Origin: Shinella curvata
Lineage (GTDB): Bacteria; Pseudomonadota; Alphaproteobacteria; Rhizobiales; Rhizobiaceae
Assembly: GCF_022899935.1 (NCBI RefSeq)
Contig: NZ_JALJCJ010000002.1
Span: forward strand, 310,001 to 374,000
DNA: 64,000 nt
Direction: 5' to 3'
Positions 44,780 to 53,351 of this stretch are shown piece after piece. The notes under the pieces are model-generated. The model was not told where the DNA came from. It saw nothing but the letters and a program-made list of their open reading frames with translations, and searched no databases. Numbering within the stretch: the stretch's first letter is position 1; every line of letters starts with the position of its first letter. Both the position numbers and the translations under genes were made by a program.

Positions 44780-44810
44780 AACGGCCGCAGCGATGCGGCC
44801 GTTTGTTTTT
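44780..44810 (+). terminator. Rho-independent terminator after ctaE
   Basis: AACGGCCGCA (44780-44789) pairs with TGCGGCCGTT (44794-44803) around a GCGA loop, followed by TGTTTTT. A classic terminator closing the cta operon before DUF983-surf1. Confidence 0.88.
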
Positions 44811-44922
44811 GGGGTATGGCCCGGCGCTTTGTCGCAGCTTTAATGTTGGACGCGCGGGCAGGGCGGCGTTACCTATCGACATCGGGCCGAAGGGCCGGCG
44901 ACCTCTTTGACTGGAATGCATC

Positions 44923-45306
44923 ATGGACGAGGACAAGGCACTCTATCCCCCGGTCGATCCGATCAGCGCGGGCCTACGCGGCTGTTGCCCGCGCTGCGGC
45001 CAAGGCAAGCTGTTCGACGGCCTGTTGAAGGTGAAGCCCGTCTGCGCAAGTTGCGGCCTCGACTACGCCTTCGCCGATTCGGGCGATGGTCCCGTCGTCT
45101 TCGTGCTCCTGATCGTCGGCTTCATCGTCGTCGGCTCGGCGCTGTGGATGGAGGTGAACTACAATCCGCCGCTCTGGGTGCACTTCCTGCTGTGGATACC
45201 CCTGGTCATCGTGCTCGGCCTTGCCCTGACGCGTGTGCTCAAGGGCCTGCTCATCACCCTGCAGTACCGCAACAATGCCCGCCCCGGCGAGATCGATCGT
45301 GGCTGA
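44923..45306 (+). CDS. DUF983 family membrane protein
   Basis: A 127-aa protein with an N-terminal zinc-ribbon-like motif (CCPRCGQGKLF ... CASCGLDYAF) and two transmembrane helices (VVFVLLIVGFIVVGSALWM and FLLWIPLVIVLGLALTRVL). DUF983 genes are regularly linked to aa3 oxidase genes in alphaproteobacteria, suggesting a role in oxidase maturation. It overlaps surf1 by 8 nt, so the two are translationally coupled. Confidence 0.92.
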   Translation: MDEDKALYPPVDPISAGLRGCCPRCGQGKLFDGLLKVKPVCASCGLDYAFADSGDGPVVFVLLIVGFIVVGSALWMEVNYNPPLWVHFLLWIPLVIVLGLALTRVLKGLLITLQYRNNARPGEIDRG

Positions 45307-46069
45307 GGTTCCGGCAAGCCATCGCCCGCGTTCACCCGCAGGCAAGGGAAAGCTGGTCCTGACGGGCTTTGCCTTCTTTATTGCGCTCGCCATCCTGCTG
45401 TCGCTCGGCACCTGGCAGGTCCAGCGCCTGCACTGGAAGGAAAAGCTGCTCGCCGACATGACCGAGCGCCGGGTCGCCGCACCCGTAAGTCTTGCCGATA
45501 TCGAGGCGATGGCCGCGAGGGGCGAGGATATCGAATATCGCCCGGTCACCGTTACAGGTGTCTTCGCCAACAACCGCGAACGCCATTTCTTCGCCACCTG
45601 GAACGGCCAGACCGGTTACTACGTCTACACGCCGCTTCAGCTCGCCGATGGCCGCTTTCTCTTCATCAACCGCGGCTTCGTGCCCTTCGAGGCGAAGGAG
45701 CCGGAAATGCGCAAGCAGGGCCAGCTCACCGGGGAGCAGACCGTGACCGGCCTTGCCCGCGCCCGCCTTGCCGAAAAGCCGTCCTCCATCGTGCCGGACA
45801 ACGATATCGCCAAGAACATCTTCTATTGGAAGGACCTCGACGTCATGGCGTCCAGCACCGGTATTGCCGCCGACAGACTGGTGCCGTTCTTCGTCGATGC
45901 CGGCGATGCCCTGAACCCCAAGGGCCTGCCGATCGGCGGCGTCACCCAGTTCGACCTGCCGAACAACCACCTGCAATATGCCGTCACCTGGTACGGTCTT
46001 GCGGCCGCCCTTGTCGGTGTCGGGCTCTATGCACTGTTCCGGCGAAAAGGTGATCGCCCGGCGTCCTGA
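45299..46069 (+). CDS. surf1: SURF1 family protein (cytochrome oxidase assembly)
   Basis: A 256-aa SURF1: an N-terminal TM (LTGFAFFIALAILLSLGTWQ), a periplasmic domain (GNGQTGYYVYTPLQL-like segment and FINRGFVPFEAKE) and a C-terminal TM (YAVTWYGLAAALVGVGLYAL). SURF1 helps insert heme a into subunit I. The start is the GTG at 45299, which overlaps the DUF983 stop by 8 nt; codons further upstream just re-read DUF983. It follows DUF983 and precedes a DUF1304 gene by 37 nt. Confidence 0.93.
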   Translation: MAEVPASHRPRSPAGKGKLVLTGFAFFIALAILLSLGTWQVQRLHWKEKLLADMTERRVAAPVSLADIEAMAARGEDIEYRPVTVTGVFANNRERHFFATWNGQTGYYVYTPLQLADGRFLFINRGFVPFEAKEPEMRKQGQLTGEQTVTGLARARLAEKPSSIVPDNDIAKNIFYWKDLDVMASSTGIAADRLVPFFVDAGDALNPKGLPIGGVTQFDLPNNHLQYAVTWYGLAAALVGVGLYALFRRKGDRPAS

Positions 46070-46106
46070 AATACCGTAGGAAGAACGAGGGCAGAGGGAG
46101 AGGGAC

Positions 46107-46472
46107 ATGCATGCAATCGCAACCATACTTGTCGCGCTCATAGCACTCGAGCACGTCTATATCCTCATCCTCGAAATGTTTCTCTGGGCAACACCACGCG
46201 GCCAGAAAGCCTTCGGCATGACGCCGGCGCAGGCGGAAGCCACGAAGGTGCTCGCCGCCAACCAGGGCCTCTATAACGGCTTCCTCGCCGTCGGCCTCTT
46301 CTGGTCGCTCGTCCACCCCGATCCGGGCTTCGCCTACCAGATCAAATTGTTTTTCCTTGGCTGTGTGCTGGTCGCCGGCCTATATGGGGGCGCAACGGCC
46401 GCGCGAAAAATTTTCGTCATTCAGGCGCTTCCCGCGGCCATCGCCCTTGTTGCCGTCCTCATTGCCGGATAA
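46107..46472 (+). CDS. DUF1304 family membrane protein
   Basis: A 121-aa protein with four predicted transmembrane helices, including LVALIALEHVYILILEMFLW (near residue 8), AVGLFWSLVHPDPGF, LFFLGCVLVAGLYGGATAAR and LPAAIALVAVLIAG. The DUF1304 core is EMFLWATPRGQKAFGM and NQGLYNGFLAVGL. No function is known; it is widespread. It lies 9 nt upstream of ispH, so it is probably co-transcribed. It has GAGAGGGACATG as ribosome-binding region. Confidence 0.9.
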   Translation: MHAIATILVALIALEHVYILILEMFLWATPRGQKAFGMTPAQAEATKVLAANQGLYNGFLAVGLFWSLVHPDPGFAYQIKLFFLGCVLVAGLYGGATAARKIFVIQALPAAIALVAVLIAG

Positions 46473-46481
46473 CCGAGACGC

Positions 46482-47483
46482 ATGAACGAGAACCGACCGG
46501 ATTTGACCATCAGGCTGTGCGGCCCGCGCGGCTTCTGCGCCGGCGTCGACCGCGCCATCCAGATCGTCGTGCTGGCGCTGAAGGCCTATGGCGCGCCCGT
46601 CTATGTGCGCCACGAGATCGTGCACAACCGCTATGTCGTGGAAGGGCTCGAAGCCAAGGGCGCGATCTTCGTCGAAGAACTCGACGAGATCCCCGAGGAG
46701 CATCGCAAGCAGCCCGTCGTCTTCTCCGCCCATGGCGTGCCGAAGTCGGTGCCTGCCGATGCGGAAAGCCGCAACCTGTTCTATCTCGATGCGACCTGCC
46801 CGCTGGTCTCCAAGGTGCACAAGCAGGCGATGCGCCACCAGCGCCTCGGCCGCCATGTCGTGCTGATCGGCCATCATGGCCATCCCGAGGTCATCGGCAC
46901 GATGGGCCAGTTGCCGGAGGGTTCCGTAGATCTGATCGAGACCGTCGAGGACGCCGACAAATATACGCCGCCGGATCCGGACAATCTCGGCTTCGTGACG
47001 CAGACGACGCTGTCGGTGGACGACACGGCCGGCGTCATCAAGCGCCTGCACGAGCGCTTCCCGAACCTCACCGCGCCAGCCGCGGATTCCATCTGCTATG
47101 CCACGACCAACCGCCAGGAGGCCGTCAAGCAGGCAGCACCCGGCTGCGATCTCTTCCTCATCGTCGGCGCGCCCAACTCGTCGAATTCCAAGCGCCTCGT
47201 CGAAGTGGCGTTGCGTGCCGGTGCCACCAAGTCGGTGCTCGTGCAGCGCGCCTCGGAAATCGACTGGGAGACGATCGGCGATATCAGGACCGTCGGCCTG
47301 TCGGCCGGCGCATCCGCGCCCGAAGTCATCGTCAACGAGATCATCGAGGCTTTCCGCATGCGCTACAATGCGGTGGTGGAGCTGGCCGATACGGTCGAGG
47401 AAAACGAACATTTCCTCGTCAATCGCGAGCTGCGGTCCATCGAGCTCACCTCCGCCGACATGGCCTTCGTCAATGGGGAATAG
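46482..47483 (+). CDS. ispH: 4-hydroxy-3-methylbut-2-enyl diphosphate reductase
   Basis: A 333-aa iron-sulfur enzyme making IPP and DMAPP, the last step of the MEP pathway. The three cluster cysteines are in [13 protein letters not shown] (residues 15-27), [13 protein letters not shown] and [13 protein letters not shown]; the substrate loop [12 protein letters not shown] and [13 protein letters not shown] are also present. It follows DUF1304 by 9 nt and is 54 nt upstream of thrB. dxs, the first pathway step, is at the other end of the window. Confidence 0.97.
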   Translation: MNENRPDLTIRLCGPRGFCAGVDRAIQIVVLALKAYGAPVYVRHEIVHNRYVVEGLEAKGAIFVEELDEIPEEHRKQPVVFSAHGVPKSVPADAESRNLFYLDATCPLVSKVHKQAMRHQRLGRHVVLIGHHGHPEVIGTMGQLPEGSVDLIETVEDADKYTPPDPDNLGFVTQTTLSVDDTAGVIKRLHERFPNLTAPAADSICYATTNRQEAVKQAAPGCDLFLIVGAPNSSNSKRLVEVALRAGATKSVLVQRASEIDWETIGDIRTVGLSAGASAPEVIVNEIIEAFRMRYNAVVELADTVEENEHFLVNRELRSIELTSADMAFVNGE

Positions 47484-47537
47484 GGCGCTCCAGCGCGCCC
47501 GCTCTCCCTTCTTCACCCCGCAAGCCTGAGACCCGCC

Positions 47538-48503
47538 GTGGCCGTCTATACCGACATCACCGAAGACGATCTTTCCCGCTTCCTGACCGCCTATGACGCG
47601 GGCACTTTGCTTTCCTACAAGGGCATCGCCGAGGGCGTGGAGAACTCCAATTTCCTGCTGCACACCACCCAGGGCGCTTTCATCCTGACGCTCTACGAGA
47701 AGCGCGTGGATCGCAATGACCTGCCGTTCTTCCTCGGCCTGATGCACCATCTGGCGGAGAACGGCTTGTCCTGCCCGCTGCCGCTGCCGCGCAACGACGG
47801 TGCGCTTCTGGGCGAACTTTCCGGCCGCCCCGCCGCGATGATCTCCTTCCTCGAGGGCATGTGGCTGAGGAAGCCGGCGGCAAAACATTGCCGCGAGGTC
47901 GGTCGGGCGCTCGCCACGATGCATGTGGCTGGCGAGGGTTTCGAGATCACCCGCGAGAATGCGCTCTCCGTCGGCGCCTGGCGGCCGCTGTGGGAGAAGT
48001 CGGTCGATCGCGTCGATGAGGTCGAGAAGGGCCTGCGGGACGAGATCGCCGATGAACTAGCAGCCCTGGAAGCCAACTGGCCCGAAGGCCTGCCTTCGGG
48101 CGTCATCCACGCCGATCTCTTCCCCGACAACGTCTTCTTCCTTGGCGACGAGCTCTCCGGCCTGATCGACTTCTACTTTGCCTGCAACGATCTGCTGGCC
48201 TATGACGTCGCCATCTGCCTCAATGCCTGGTGCTTCGAGAAGGACGGTTCGTTCAATCTCACCAAGGGCATGGCGCTGCTGGAGGGCTACGAGAGCGTGC
48301 GCCCGCTGTCCGACGAGGAGGCTGCCGCCCTGCCGCTGCTTTCGCGCGGTTCGGCCCTACGCTTCTTCCTGACCCGCCTCTACGACTGGCTGATGACCCC
48401 GCCCGGCGCGCTGGTCGTCAAGAAGGATCCGCTGGAATATCTGCGCAAGCTGCGCTTCCACCGGCAGGTCCGGAATCCCGCGGAATACGGTCTCTCGCGA
48501 TGA
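47538..48503 (+). CDS. thrB: Homoserine kinase type II (ThrB2/HSK-II)
   Basis: A 321-aa homoserine kinase of the APH-like (type II) kind rather than the GHMP kind. The catalytic loop is [18 protein letters not shown] and the metal motif [13 protein letters not shown]; the nucleotide region is [20 protein letters not shown]. It phosphorylates homoserine in threonine synthesis. The start is GTG at 47538. The stop overlaps rnhA (ATGA). thrC is 12 kb away, so the threonine genes are split. Confidence 0.93.
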   Translation: MAVYTDITEDDLSRFLTAYDAGTLLSYKGIAEGVENSNFLLHTTQGAFILTLYEKRVDRNDLPFFLGLMHHLAENGLSCPLPLPRNDGALLGELSGRPAAMISFLEGMWLRKPAAKHCREVGRALATMHVAGEGFEITRENALSVGAWRPLWEKSVDRVDEVEKGLRDEIADELAALEANWPEGLPSGVIHADLFPDNVFFLGDELSGLIDFYFACNDLLAYDVAICLNAWCFEKDGSFNLTKGMALLEGYESVRPLSDEEAAALPLLSRGSALRFFLTRLYDWLMTPPGALVVKKDPLEYLRKLRFHRQVRNPAEYGLSR

Positions 48504-48943
48504 AACATGTCGATATCTATACGGACGGCGCCTGCTCGGGCAATCCCGGTCCCGGCGGCTGGGGCGCGGTGCTGCGTTATGGCGAGGTCGAGAAGGAACT
48601 CTGCGGCGGCGAGGCCGAGACCACCAACAACCGCATGGAACTGACGGCGGCGATGAGCGCGCTGACGGCGCTGAAGACGCCCTGCGAGGTCGATCTCTAC
48701 ACGGATTCGAAATACGTCATGGACGGCATTTCGAAATGGATTTTCGGCTGGAAGAAAAACGGCTGGAAGACCGCCGACAAGAAGCCGGTGAAGAATGGCG
48801 ATCTCTGGCAGGCGCTCGATGCGGCACGCCTGAAGCACAAGGTCGAATGGCACTGGGTCAAGGGCCATGCCGGCCATCCCGAAAACGAACGGGCCGACGA
48901 ACTCGCCCGCAAGGGCATGGCGCCGTTCAAGAAGGGCGGCTGA
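48500..48943 (+). CDS. rnhA: Ribonuclease HI
   Basis: A 147-aa type 1 ribonuclease H that degrades RNA in RNA-DNA hybrids. Catalytic residues are visible in [16 protein letters not shown] (Asp), [15 protein letters not shown] (Glu), [12 protein letters not shown] (Asp) and the later Asp in [11 protein letters not shown]. Normal length. It is translationally coupled to thrB by a 4-nt overlap; the DUF1304-ispH-thrB-rnhA run is conserved in rhizobia. Confidence 0.96.
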   Translation: MKHVDIYTDGACSGNPGPGGWGAVLRYGEVEKELCGGEAETTNNRMELTAAMSALTALKTPCEVDLYTDSKYVMDGISKWIFGWKKNGWKTADKKPVKNGDLWQALDAARLKHKVEWHWVKGHAGHPENERADELARKGMAPFKKGG

Positions 48944-48952
48944 CGCTACCGC

Positions 48953-49255
48953 TCACGGATCGAGAAACACGTCCTTCAGACCTTCGGCCGCCATGGCGAC
49001 CTGAAGCGGAATGATCTCAACCGTCGCAAGCCCGTGCTGCTGGAACGGATCGGTCTCCAGCAGCGCTTCGACCGCCTCGAGGCTCTCGCCGCGTGTCAGG
49101 ATGACGCCGCCGGTTCGCGGCACGCGCCGGCCGGAAAGCAGGAACGTGCCGTCGGCATAGTGCTTGCGCAGCCAGGCGATATGGGCATCGACATGCTGGT
49201 CGATCTCGTCCAGCGGCCTGACATAGGTGAGGATGGCGACATAGATCGGCGGCAC
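48953..49255 (-). CDS. YciI-like protein
   Basis: A 100-aa protein of the YciI (dimeric alpha/beta barrel) family: YVAILTYVRPLDEIDQHVDA, then HIAWLRKHYADGTFLLSGRR with the conserved Asp/His pair, then GGVILTRGE. Function unknown. I chose the GTG at 49255, which has CTGGAG nine nt upstream and lines up with family starts; an upstream ATG at 49306 would add 17 non-homologous residues. Convergent with rnhA, and 59 nt downstream of the peroxiredoxin gene. Confidence 0.82.
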   Translation of the reverse strand: MPPIYVAILTYVRPLDEIDQHVDAHIAWLRKHYADGTFLLSGRRVPRTGGVILTRGESLEAVEALLETDPFQQHGLATVEIIPLQVAMAAEGLKDVFLDP

Positions 49256-49314
49256 GGCAAAGGCTCCAGGCGCGAAAACGGGCCACGGCGAGGCCGTGAC
49301 CCGCAAGGATCAGC

Positions 49315-49800
49315 TCAGAGCTGCTCGATCATCGCGGCGGCGCCGGAGACGGTCGCCTGGCCGGGGCTTTCCTCGACATTCAGCGTCTTCACCACGCCAT
49401 CCTCGACGAGCATGGAATAGCGCTTGGAGCGCACACCGAGCGTGCCGGCGGAGAGATCGATATCCATGCCGAGCGCCTTGGTGAAGGCAGCGTCCCAGTC
49501 GGCGAGGAAGCGCAGCTTGCCGGCGCCGCCGGTGGAATTGGCCCAGGCGCCCATGACGTGATGGTCGTTGACGGCGACGACGGCGATGTCGTCCACGCCC
49601 TTGCCGAGAATGGCGTCGCGGTTTTCCAGATAGCCCGGCAGGTGGTTCAGCGAGCAAGTGGGCGTGAACGCGCCGGGCACGGCGAAGAGCACGACGCGCT
49701 TGCCCTTGAAGAGGTCCTCGGTCGAAACCTCGGCGGGACCATCCGGCGTGCGTTCCTTGATCTTGAGCTCGGGCAGCTTGTCTCCAACGGCAATGGTCAC
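49315..49800 (-). CDS. Peroxiredoxin (Prx5/AhpE-like, atypical)
   Basis: A 161-aa peroxiredoxin. The peroxidatic Cys is in VPGAFTPTCSLNHLPGY (Cys49). It is the only Cys in the protein, so it is a one-Cys type that would need an external thiol such as glutathione or glutaredoxin. Prx5-group features include AVNDHHVMGAWANSTGG and MLVEDGVVKTLNVEE. It reduces peroxides in the cytoplasm. Upstream gene (49877-50668) is on the same strand 76 nt away. Confidence 0.92.
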   Translation of the reverse strand: MTIAVGDKLPELKIKERTPDGPAEVSTEDLFKGKRVVLFAVPGAFTPTCSLNHLPGYLENRDAILGKGVDDIAVVAVNDHHVMGAWANSTGGAGKLRFLADWDAAFTKALGMDIDLSAGTLGVRSKRYSMLVEDGVVKTLNVEESPGQATVSGAAAMIEQL

Positions 49801-49876
49801 GGCGTCTCTCCTATGAGGTCGGTATCGTATCGGCGGGCGGCCGAAAAAGGCCGGGGAGGGGGACTATAGGCGACAG

Positions 49877-50668
49877 TCACTCGATGGCAAGCGGGCTTTC
49901 CATCGTCTTGTCGCCGGCCCTGACCGTGAGCTTGATCGGGTTTTTGGCGAGATCGAAGACCTTCGGCTTGTGCAGCACCGGTACCTCGGCGACGAAGACG
50001 CCACCATCGCGCCGCACGGGGCCGGCCGCGCCGAACTCGAAGGTCGAGGTGCCTGACAGGAAGACGTCCGGCAGCGCGCCCTCGGCGGGCGCCTCGAAGC
50101 GCACGGAAATGCTCTTGCCGTCGGCCGCCCATTGCCCGGACAACGGCTTGAAGCCGTCGCCCGCGCCATGCGGCAGCGTGGCATCGGCATCGGAAATCGC
50201 CATTTCCTCCAGCGGGTTGGCGAAGTTCTCGGCGCTCGCATCCGCCGTCAACTCCGCCTGCACGGGGATACAGATGTCCTTGCAGACGCCGAGGAAGACC
50301 GTGGCGGTGATCGCGCCGCCCTCCGGCTTGGCAAGCGTCAGCGGCAGGCGCACGGGCGCGTCATAGCCGATATAGTGATTGGTCTGGTCGCCGAGGCGCT
50401 TTGGTGCGGGGAAGCCGACGGCGGTCAATTCCGCGCCGCTGATGGCGACCGACGGCGGAATGCCGCTGCCGCCGGGATCGCGCCAATAGGTCTTCCAGCC
50501 GTCATGCAACCGGATGTCGAGCATGGCGCGCACCGTGCCGTCGGCATTGGCCGGCAGTGCGATGAGGCGCACGTCGCCGCCCGGCGTCTCGACCCAGGGC
50601 GAGGTCGCGGCCATGGCGGGGGAACAGGCGAAAAGCAGCGCGAATGCAGCGGTTTCCAAGCGTTTCAT
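49877..50668 (-). CDS. Protein with N-terminal DsbD-alpha-type domain, no membrane domain
   Basis: A 263-aa exported protein with a signal peptide (MKRLETAAFALLFACSPAMA, cut near residue 20) and one DsbD alpha-like domain (HDGWKTYWRDPGGSGIPPSV). The redox pair CKDIC lies in FLGVCKDICIPVQAELTA (near residues 121-125). In DsbD this domain passes electrons on to periplasmic partners, but here the transmembrane and thioredoxin domains are missing. The partner is not visible in the window. The ATG at 50668 starts the signal peptide. Divergent from yqgE. Confidence 0.85.
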   Translation of the reverse strand: MKRLETAAFALLFACSPAMAATSPWVETPGGDVRLIALPANADGTVRAMLDIRLHDGWKTYWRDPGGSGIPPSVAISGAELTAVGFPAPKRLGDQTNHYIGYDAPVRLPLTLAKPEGGAITATVFLGVCKDICIPVQAELTADASAENFANPLEEMAISDADATLPHGAGDGFKPLSGQWAADGKSISVRFEAPAEGALPDVFLSGTSTFEFGAAGPVRRDGGVFVAEVPVLHKPKVFDLAKNPIKLTVRAGDKTMESPLAIE

Positions 50669-50842
50669 GGACAAATATCTAGCGCCGCCCGTGCCGGCTT
50701 TCCAGCGACAAACGCGGATGGCGTCATCATAAATGCTTGATCGGCCGTGAACGCGCCATAGCTCTTCTGTGAGGGCCGGCATGCCGCGCCGGTCAAAAAG
50801 AATGCTTTTCATTTGGCGGCGAATTGGTAGGCTGTTTCCATC

Positions 50843-51448
50843 ATGGCTATCTCGGTTCTGAAAAACAAACGAGAACGTGGCTTCCTTGACGGTCAGTTCC
50901 TGATCGCCATGCCGGGGATGGCCGATGCGAATTTTGCCCGCACCGTCGTCTATATTTGCGCACATTCCGAAGACGGTGCCATGGGCTTCGTCATCAACCG
51001 GCCGCAGCAATTGAGCTTTTCCGACGTGCTCTTGCATCTCGACCTTGTCGGCGAGGACGAGGTGATCCGCCTGCCGGGCTCGACGCTGAATTTCCCCATC
51101 CGCTGCGGCGGGCCGGTCGAAAGCGGCCGCGGCTTCGTGCTGCATTCGGATGACTATATGTCCGAATCGTCCATTCCCGTCAGCGACGATATTTCGTTGA
51201 CGGCGACGCTCGATATCGTGCGCGCCATTTCGCGCGGGCACGGGCCGCAACGCGGCCTGATGATGCTCGGTTATGCCGGCTGGGGCGCGGGGCAGATCGA
51301 AAACGAGATCGGCGCCAATGGTTGGCTGTCCTGCCCGGCGCAGGAAGAGCTGATCTTCGACACGGATCTCGACAGCAAGTACGATCGGGCACTTGCTTTG
51401 ATGGGCATCCAGCCTGCCATGCTGTCGGTGGAAGCCGGTCACGCCTGA
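50843..51448 (+). CDS. YqgE/AlgH family protein (DUF179)
   Basis: A 201-aa DUF179 protein: [20 protein letters not shown] (about residues 13-32), [15 protein letters not shown] and the C-terminal [20 protein letters not shown]. The structure is known for several members but the function is not; a Pseudomonas homologue (AlgH) affects alginate regulation. The gene is divergent from the DsbD-alpha gene across 174 nt. A CsbD gene follows 91 nt downstream. Confidence 0.93.
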   Translation: MAISVLKNKRERGFLDGQFLIAMPGMADANFARTVVYICAHSEDGAMGFVINRPQQLSFSDVLLHLDLVGEDEVIRLPGSTLNFPIRCGGPVESGRGFVLHSDDYMSESSIPVSDDISLTATLDIVRAISRGHGPQRGLMMLGYAGWGAGQIENEIGANGWLSCPAQEELIFDTDLDSKYDRALALMGIQPAMLSVEAGHA

Positions 51449-51539
51449 CGGCTCGCGGCAATCCAAATCTCTTTGGAACTTGTGCGGCGCTTCGCCGTTG
51501 TCTCGCCGCGTGAAGGAACACGCCGCAAGCAACAGGAGT

Positions 51540-51737
51540 ATGACGGTGGGTAGCACGAGCGACAAGATCAAGGGCACGGCCAACGAACTGGCCGGCAAGG
51601 CCAAGCAGGCCGCCGGCAAGGCAACCGACAATCCGCGCCTGCGCGCCGAAGGCGCCGGCCAGGAAGCCAAGGGCAAGACCCAGAAGGCCGTCGGCAAGGC
51701 CAAGGATGCCGTCAAGGGCGCGGTCGACCGCCTCTGA
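51540..51737 (+). CDS. CsbD family stress-associated protein
   Basis: A 65-aa CsbD protein, Gly/Ala/Lys-rich with repeated helical units: [40 protein letters not shown] and [11 protein letters not shown]. CsbD proteins are abundant under stress, but their job is unknown. AGGAG at 51534-51538 is only 1 nt from the ATG at 51540; the in-frame GTG at 51546, 7 nt away, may be the actual start. A small inverted repeat (GGGGCT/AGCCCC, 51746-51761) follows. Confidence 0.88.
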   Translation: MTVGSTSDKIKGTANELAGKAKQAAGKATDNPRLRAEGAGQEAKGKTQKAVGKAKDAVKGAVDRL

Positions 51738-51842
51738 CAGGCCGTGGGGCTGTCGAGCCCCTAACACCGCGTTTCGATGCCCGTATCGGTGAAGGCCGAT
51801 GCGGGTATCGTGCTGAGAGCATCCCCTCATCCCGGAAAGACC

Positions 51843-52910
51843 ATGAAGCTTTTCACCTGCGAAACCTGCGGCCAGACCACCCATTTCGACAATCGCCTCT
51901 GCGTGCGCTGCGGCTCCTCGCTCGGCTTCCTTCCCGAGGACATGACGCTGCATGCACTGGTTCCCGAAGGTGAAGGGGGCTGGCGGATTTCTCCGCGGGA
52001 GGGGCTTTACCGCTTTTGCGACAACGCTGCGCATGACGTCTGCAACTGGATCCTTCCCGCCGACAGCGCCCATGCCTTCTGCCCCGCCTGCCGGCATAAT
52101 CGCATCGTGCCCACGACGGATTCCAAGGGATTGGAGCGCTGGCGCCGTATCGGTGCTGCGCAGCGCCATCTCTTCTACTCCATCCTGCGCTGGAAACTGC
52201 CGCATCCGACGCGTGAAGAGGATCCCGCCGGCGGTCTCGTCTTCGACTTTCTCGCCGACGAACTGGATGCGGACGGCAATGTGATCGCGGCCGCCATGAC
52301 CGGCCACGAGGATGGCCTGATCAGCCTGCGCGCCGCCGAAGCCGATGACGAGGTGCGCGAAAGCGTGCGCGTCTCGATGGACGAGCCCTATCGCACGCTG
52401 CTCGGCCATTTCCGCCACGAGATCGGCCATTTCTACTGGACGCAGCTCGTTCGCGACGATGTGACGCTAGCGGAGGCGCGCCGCCTTTTCGGCGATGAGC
52501 GCGCAGACTATGCCGCCGCCCTCCAGCACAATTACGAGCAGGGCCCGCCCGCCGACTGGCCGCTGAACTACATCAGCACCTATGCGAGCTGCCACCCGGC
52601 GGAGGATTTCGCCGAATGCTGGGCGCATTTCTTCCACATCGTCGACACGCTGGAAACCGCGCGCGCCTTCGGCCTCAACACAGATCCGAAGGGGCATGAG
52701 GAGCTGGAAGCCGAAATTACCTTCGACCCCTATCGCGCGCCGAATGCCGGGCGTTTGGTCGAAAGCTGGATCCCGCTCTCCGTCGCCATGAATGCCATCC
52801 AGCGCTCCATGGGCCAGCCGGACAGCTATCCCTTCGTGCTGCCGCCGCCGGTCGTGGAAAAACTCGATTTCATCAACCAATTAGTGCAACAGAGCGGCAA
52901 TCGACAATAA
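51843..52910 (+). CDS. Zinc-ribbon plus metallopeptidase-like protein
   Basis: A 355-aa protein. The N-terminal zinc ribbon has CETCGQTTHFDNRLCVRCGS (residues 5-24) and a second ribbon with CDNAAHDVCNW ... CPACRHN. The C-terminal domain has the HExxH motif GHFRHEIGHFYWTQLV (about residues 216-231) and a downstream ASCHPAEDFAECWAHFFH, giving the zinc ligands of a gluzincin-like peptidase. This matches a widespread zinc-binding metallopeptidase family of unknown target. The ATG at 51843 follows GGAAAGACC. Confidence 0.88.
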   Translation: MKLFTCETCGQTTHFDNRLCVRCGSSLGFLPEDMTLHALVPEGEGGWRISPREGLYRFCDNAAHDVCNWILPADSAHAFCPACRHNRIVPTTDSKGLERWRRIGAAQRHLFYSILRWKLPHPTREEDPAGGLVFDFLADELDADGNVIAAAMTGHEDGLISLRAAEADDEVRESVRVSMDEPYRTLLGHFRHEIGHFYWTQLVRDDVTLAEARRLFGDERADYAAALQHNYEQGPPADWPLNYISTYASCHPAEDFAECWAHFFHIVDTLETARAFGLNTDPKGHEELEAEITFDPYRAPNAGRLVESWIPLSVAMNAIQRSMGQPDSYPFVLPPPVVEKLDFINQLVQQSGNRQ

Positions 52911-52916
52911 GTCAGG

Positions 52917-53324
52917 TCAGGAGCATGGCAGGTCCGCGTCATCCGAAGATGAGAGATCAAGCGGCTCGCCGATTTCGATCGCGTGTCCATCAGGATCATA
53001 GAACCGGAACACTCGCTGCCCCCACTCCTGCCGTTCGACGGGGTGTATTAGAGCCACATGTGGCGCGATGGCTTCAAAGGCGGCATCGACGTCGTCATGC
53101 TCAAAATAGAGCAGAAGGTTTCGTCGTCCGTAAGGCGTGTTGTCCGATATCGGCGTCCCCCAGATGGTTCGCTCGAGAGTGCTTCCTTGGTGAATCGCAA
53201 AGCCCGTTTCAAAGAGGACGAAGTCTCCAAAGTCTCCGCTAATCTTCAAGCCGATCCGCGTTTCGTAGAACTCCTTCGAGCGCTCGATATTACGGACGAA
53301 GGGGATGGGATTGATGAAGCGCAT
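52917..53324 (-). CDS. VOC / glyoxalase family protein
   Basis: A 135-aa vicinal-oxygen-chelate protein: INPIPFVRNIERSKEFYETR (residues 4-23), then LLLYFEHDDVDAAFEAIAPH and YDPDGHAIEIGEP (catalytic metal Glu at the end). Its substrate is unknown. The gene has a lower GC content than neighbours, so it may be acquired. Convergent with the metallopeptidase gene, with a 6-nt gap. Confidence 0.85.
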   Translation of the reverse strand: MRFINPIPFVRNIERSKEFYETRIGLKISGDFGDFVLFETGFAIHQGSTLERTIWGTPISDNTPYGRRNLLLYFEHDDVDAAFEAIAPHVALIHPVERQEWGQRVFRFYDPDGHAIEIGEPLDLSSSDDADLPCS

Positions 53325-53351
53325 CGCATTTCCCTTCGACCTTAAACCGTA

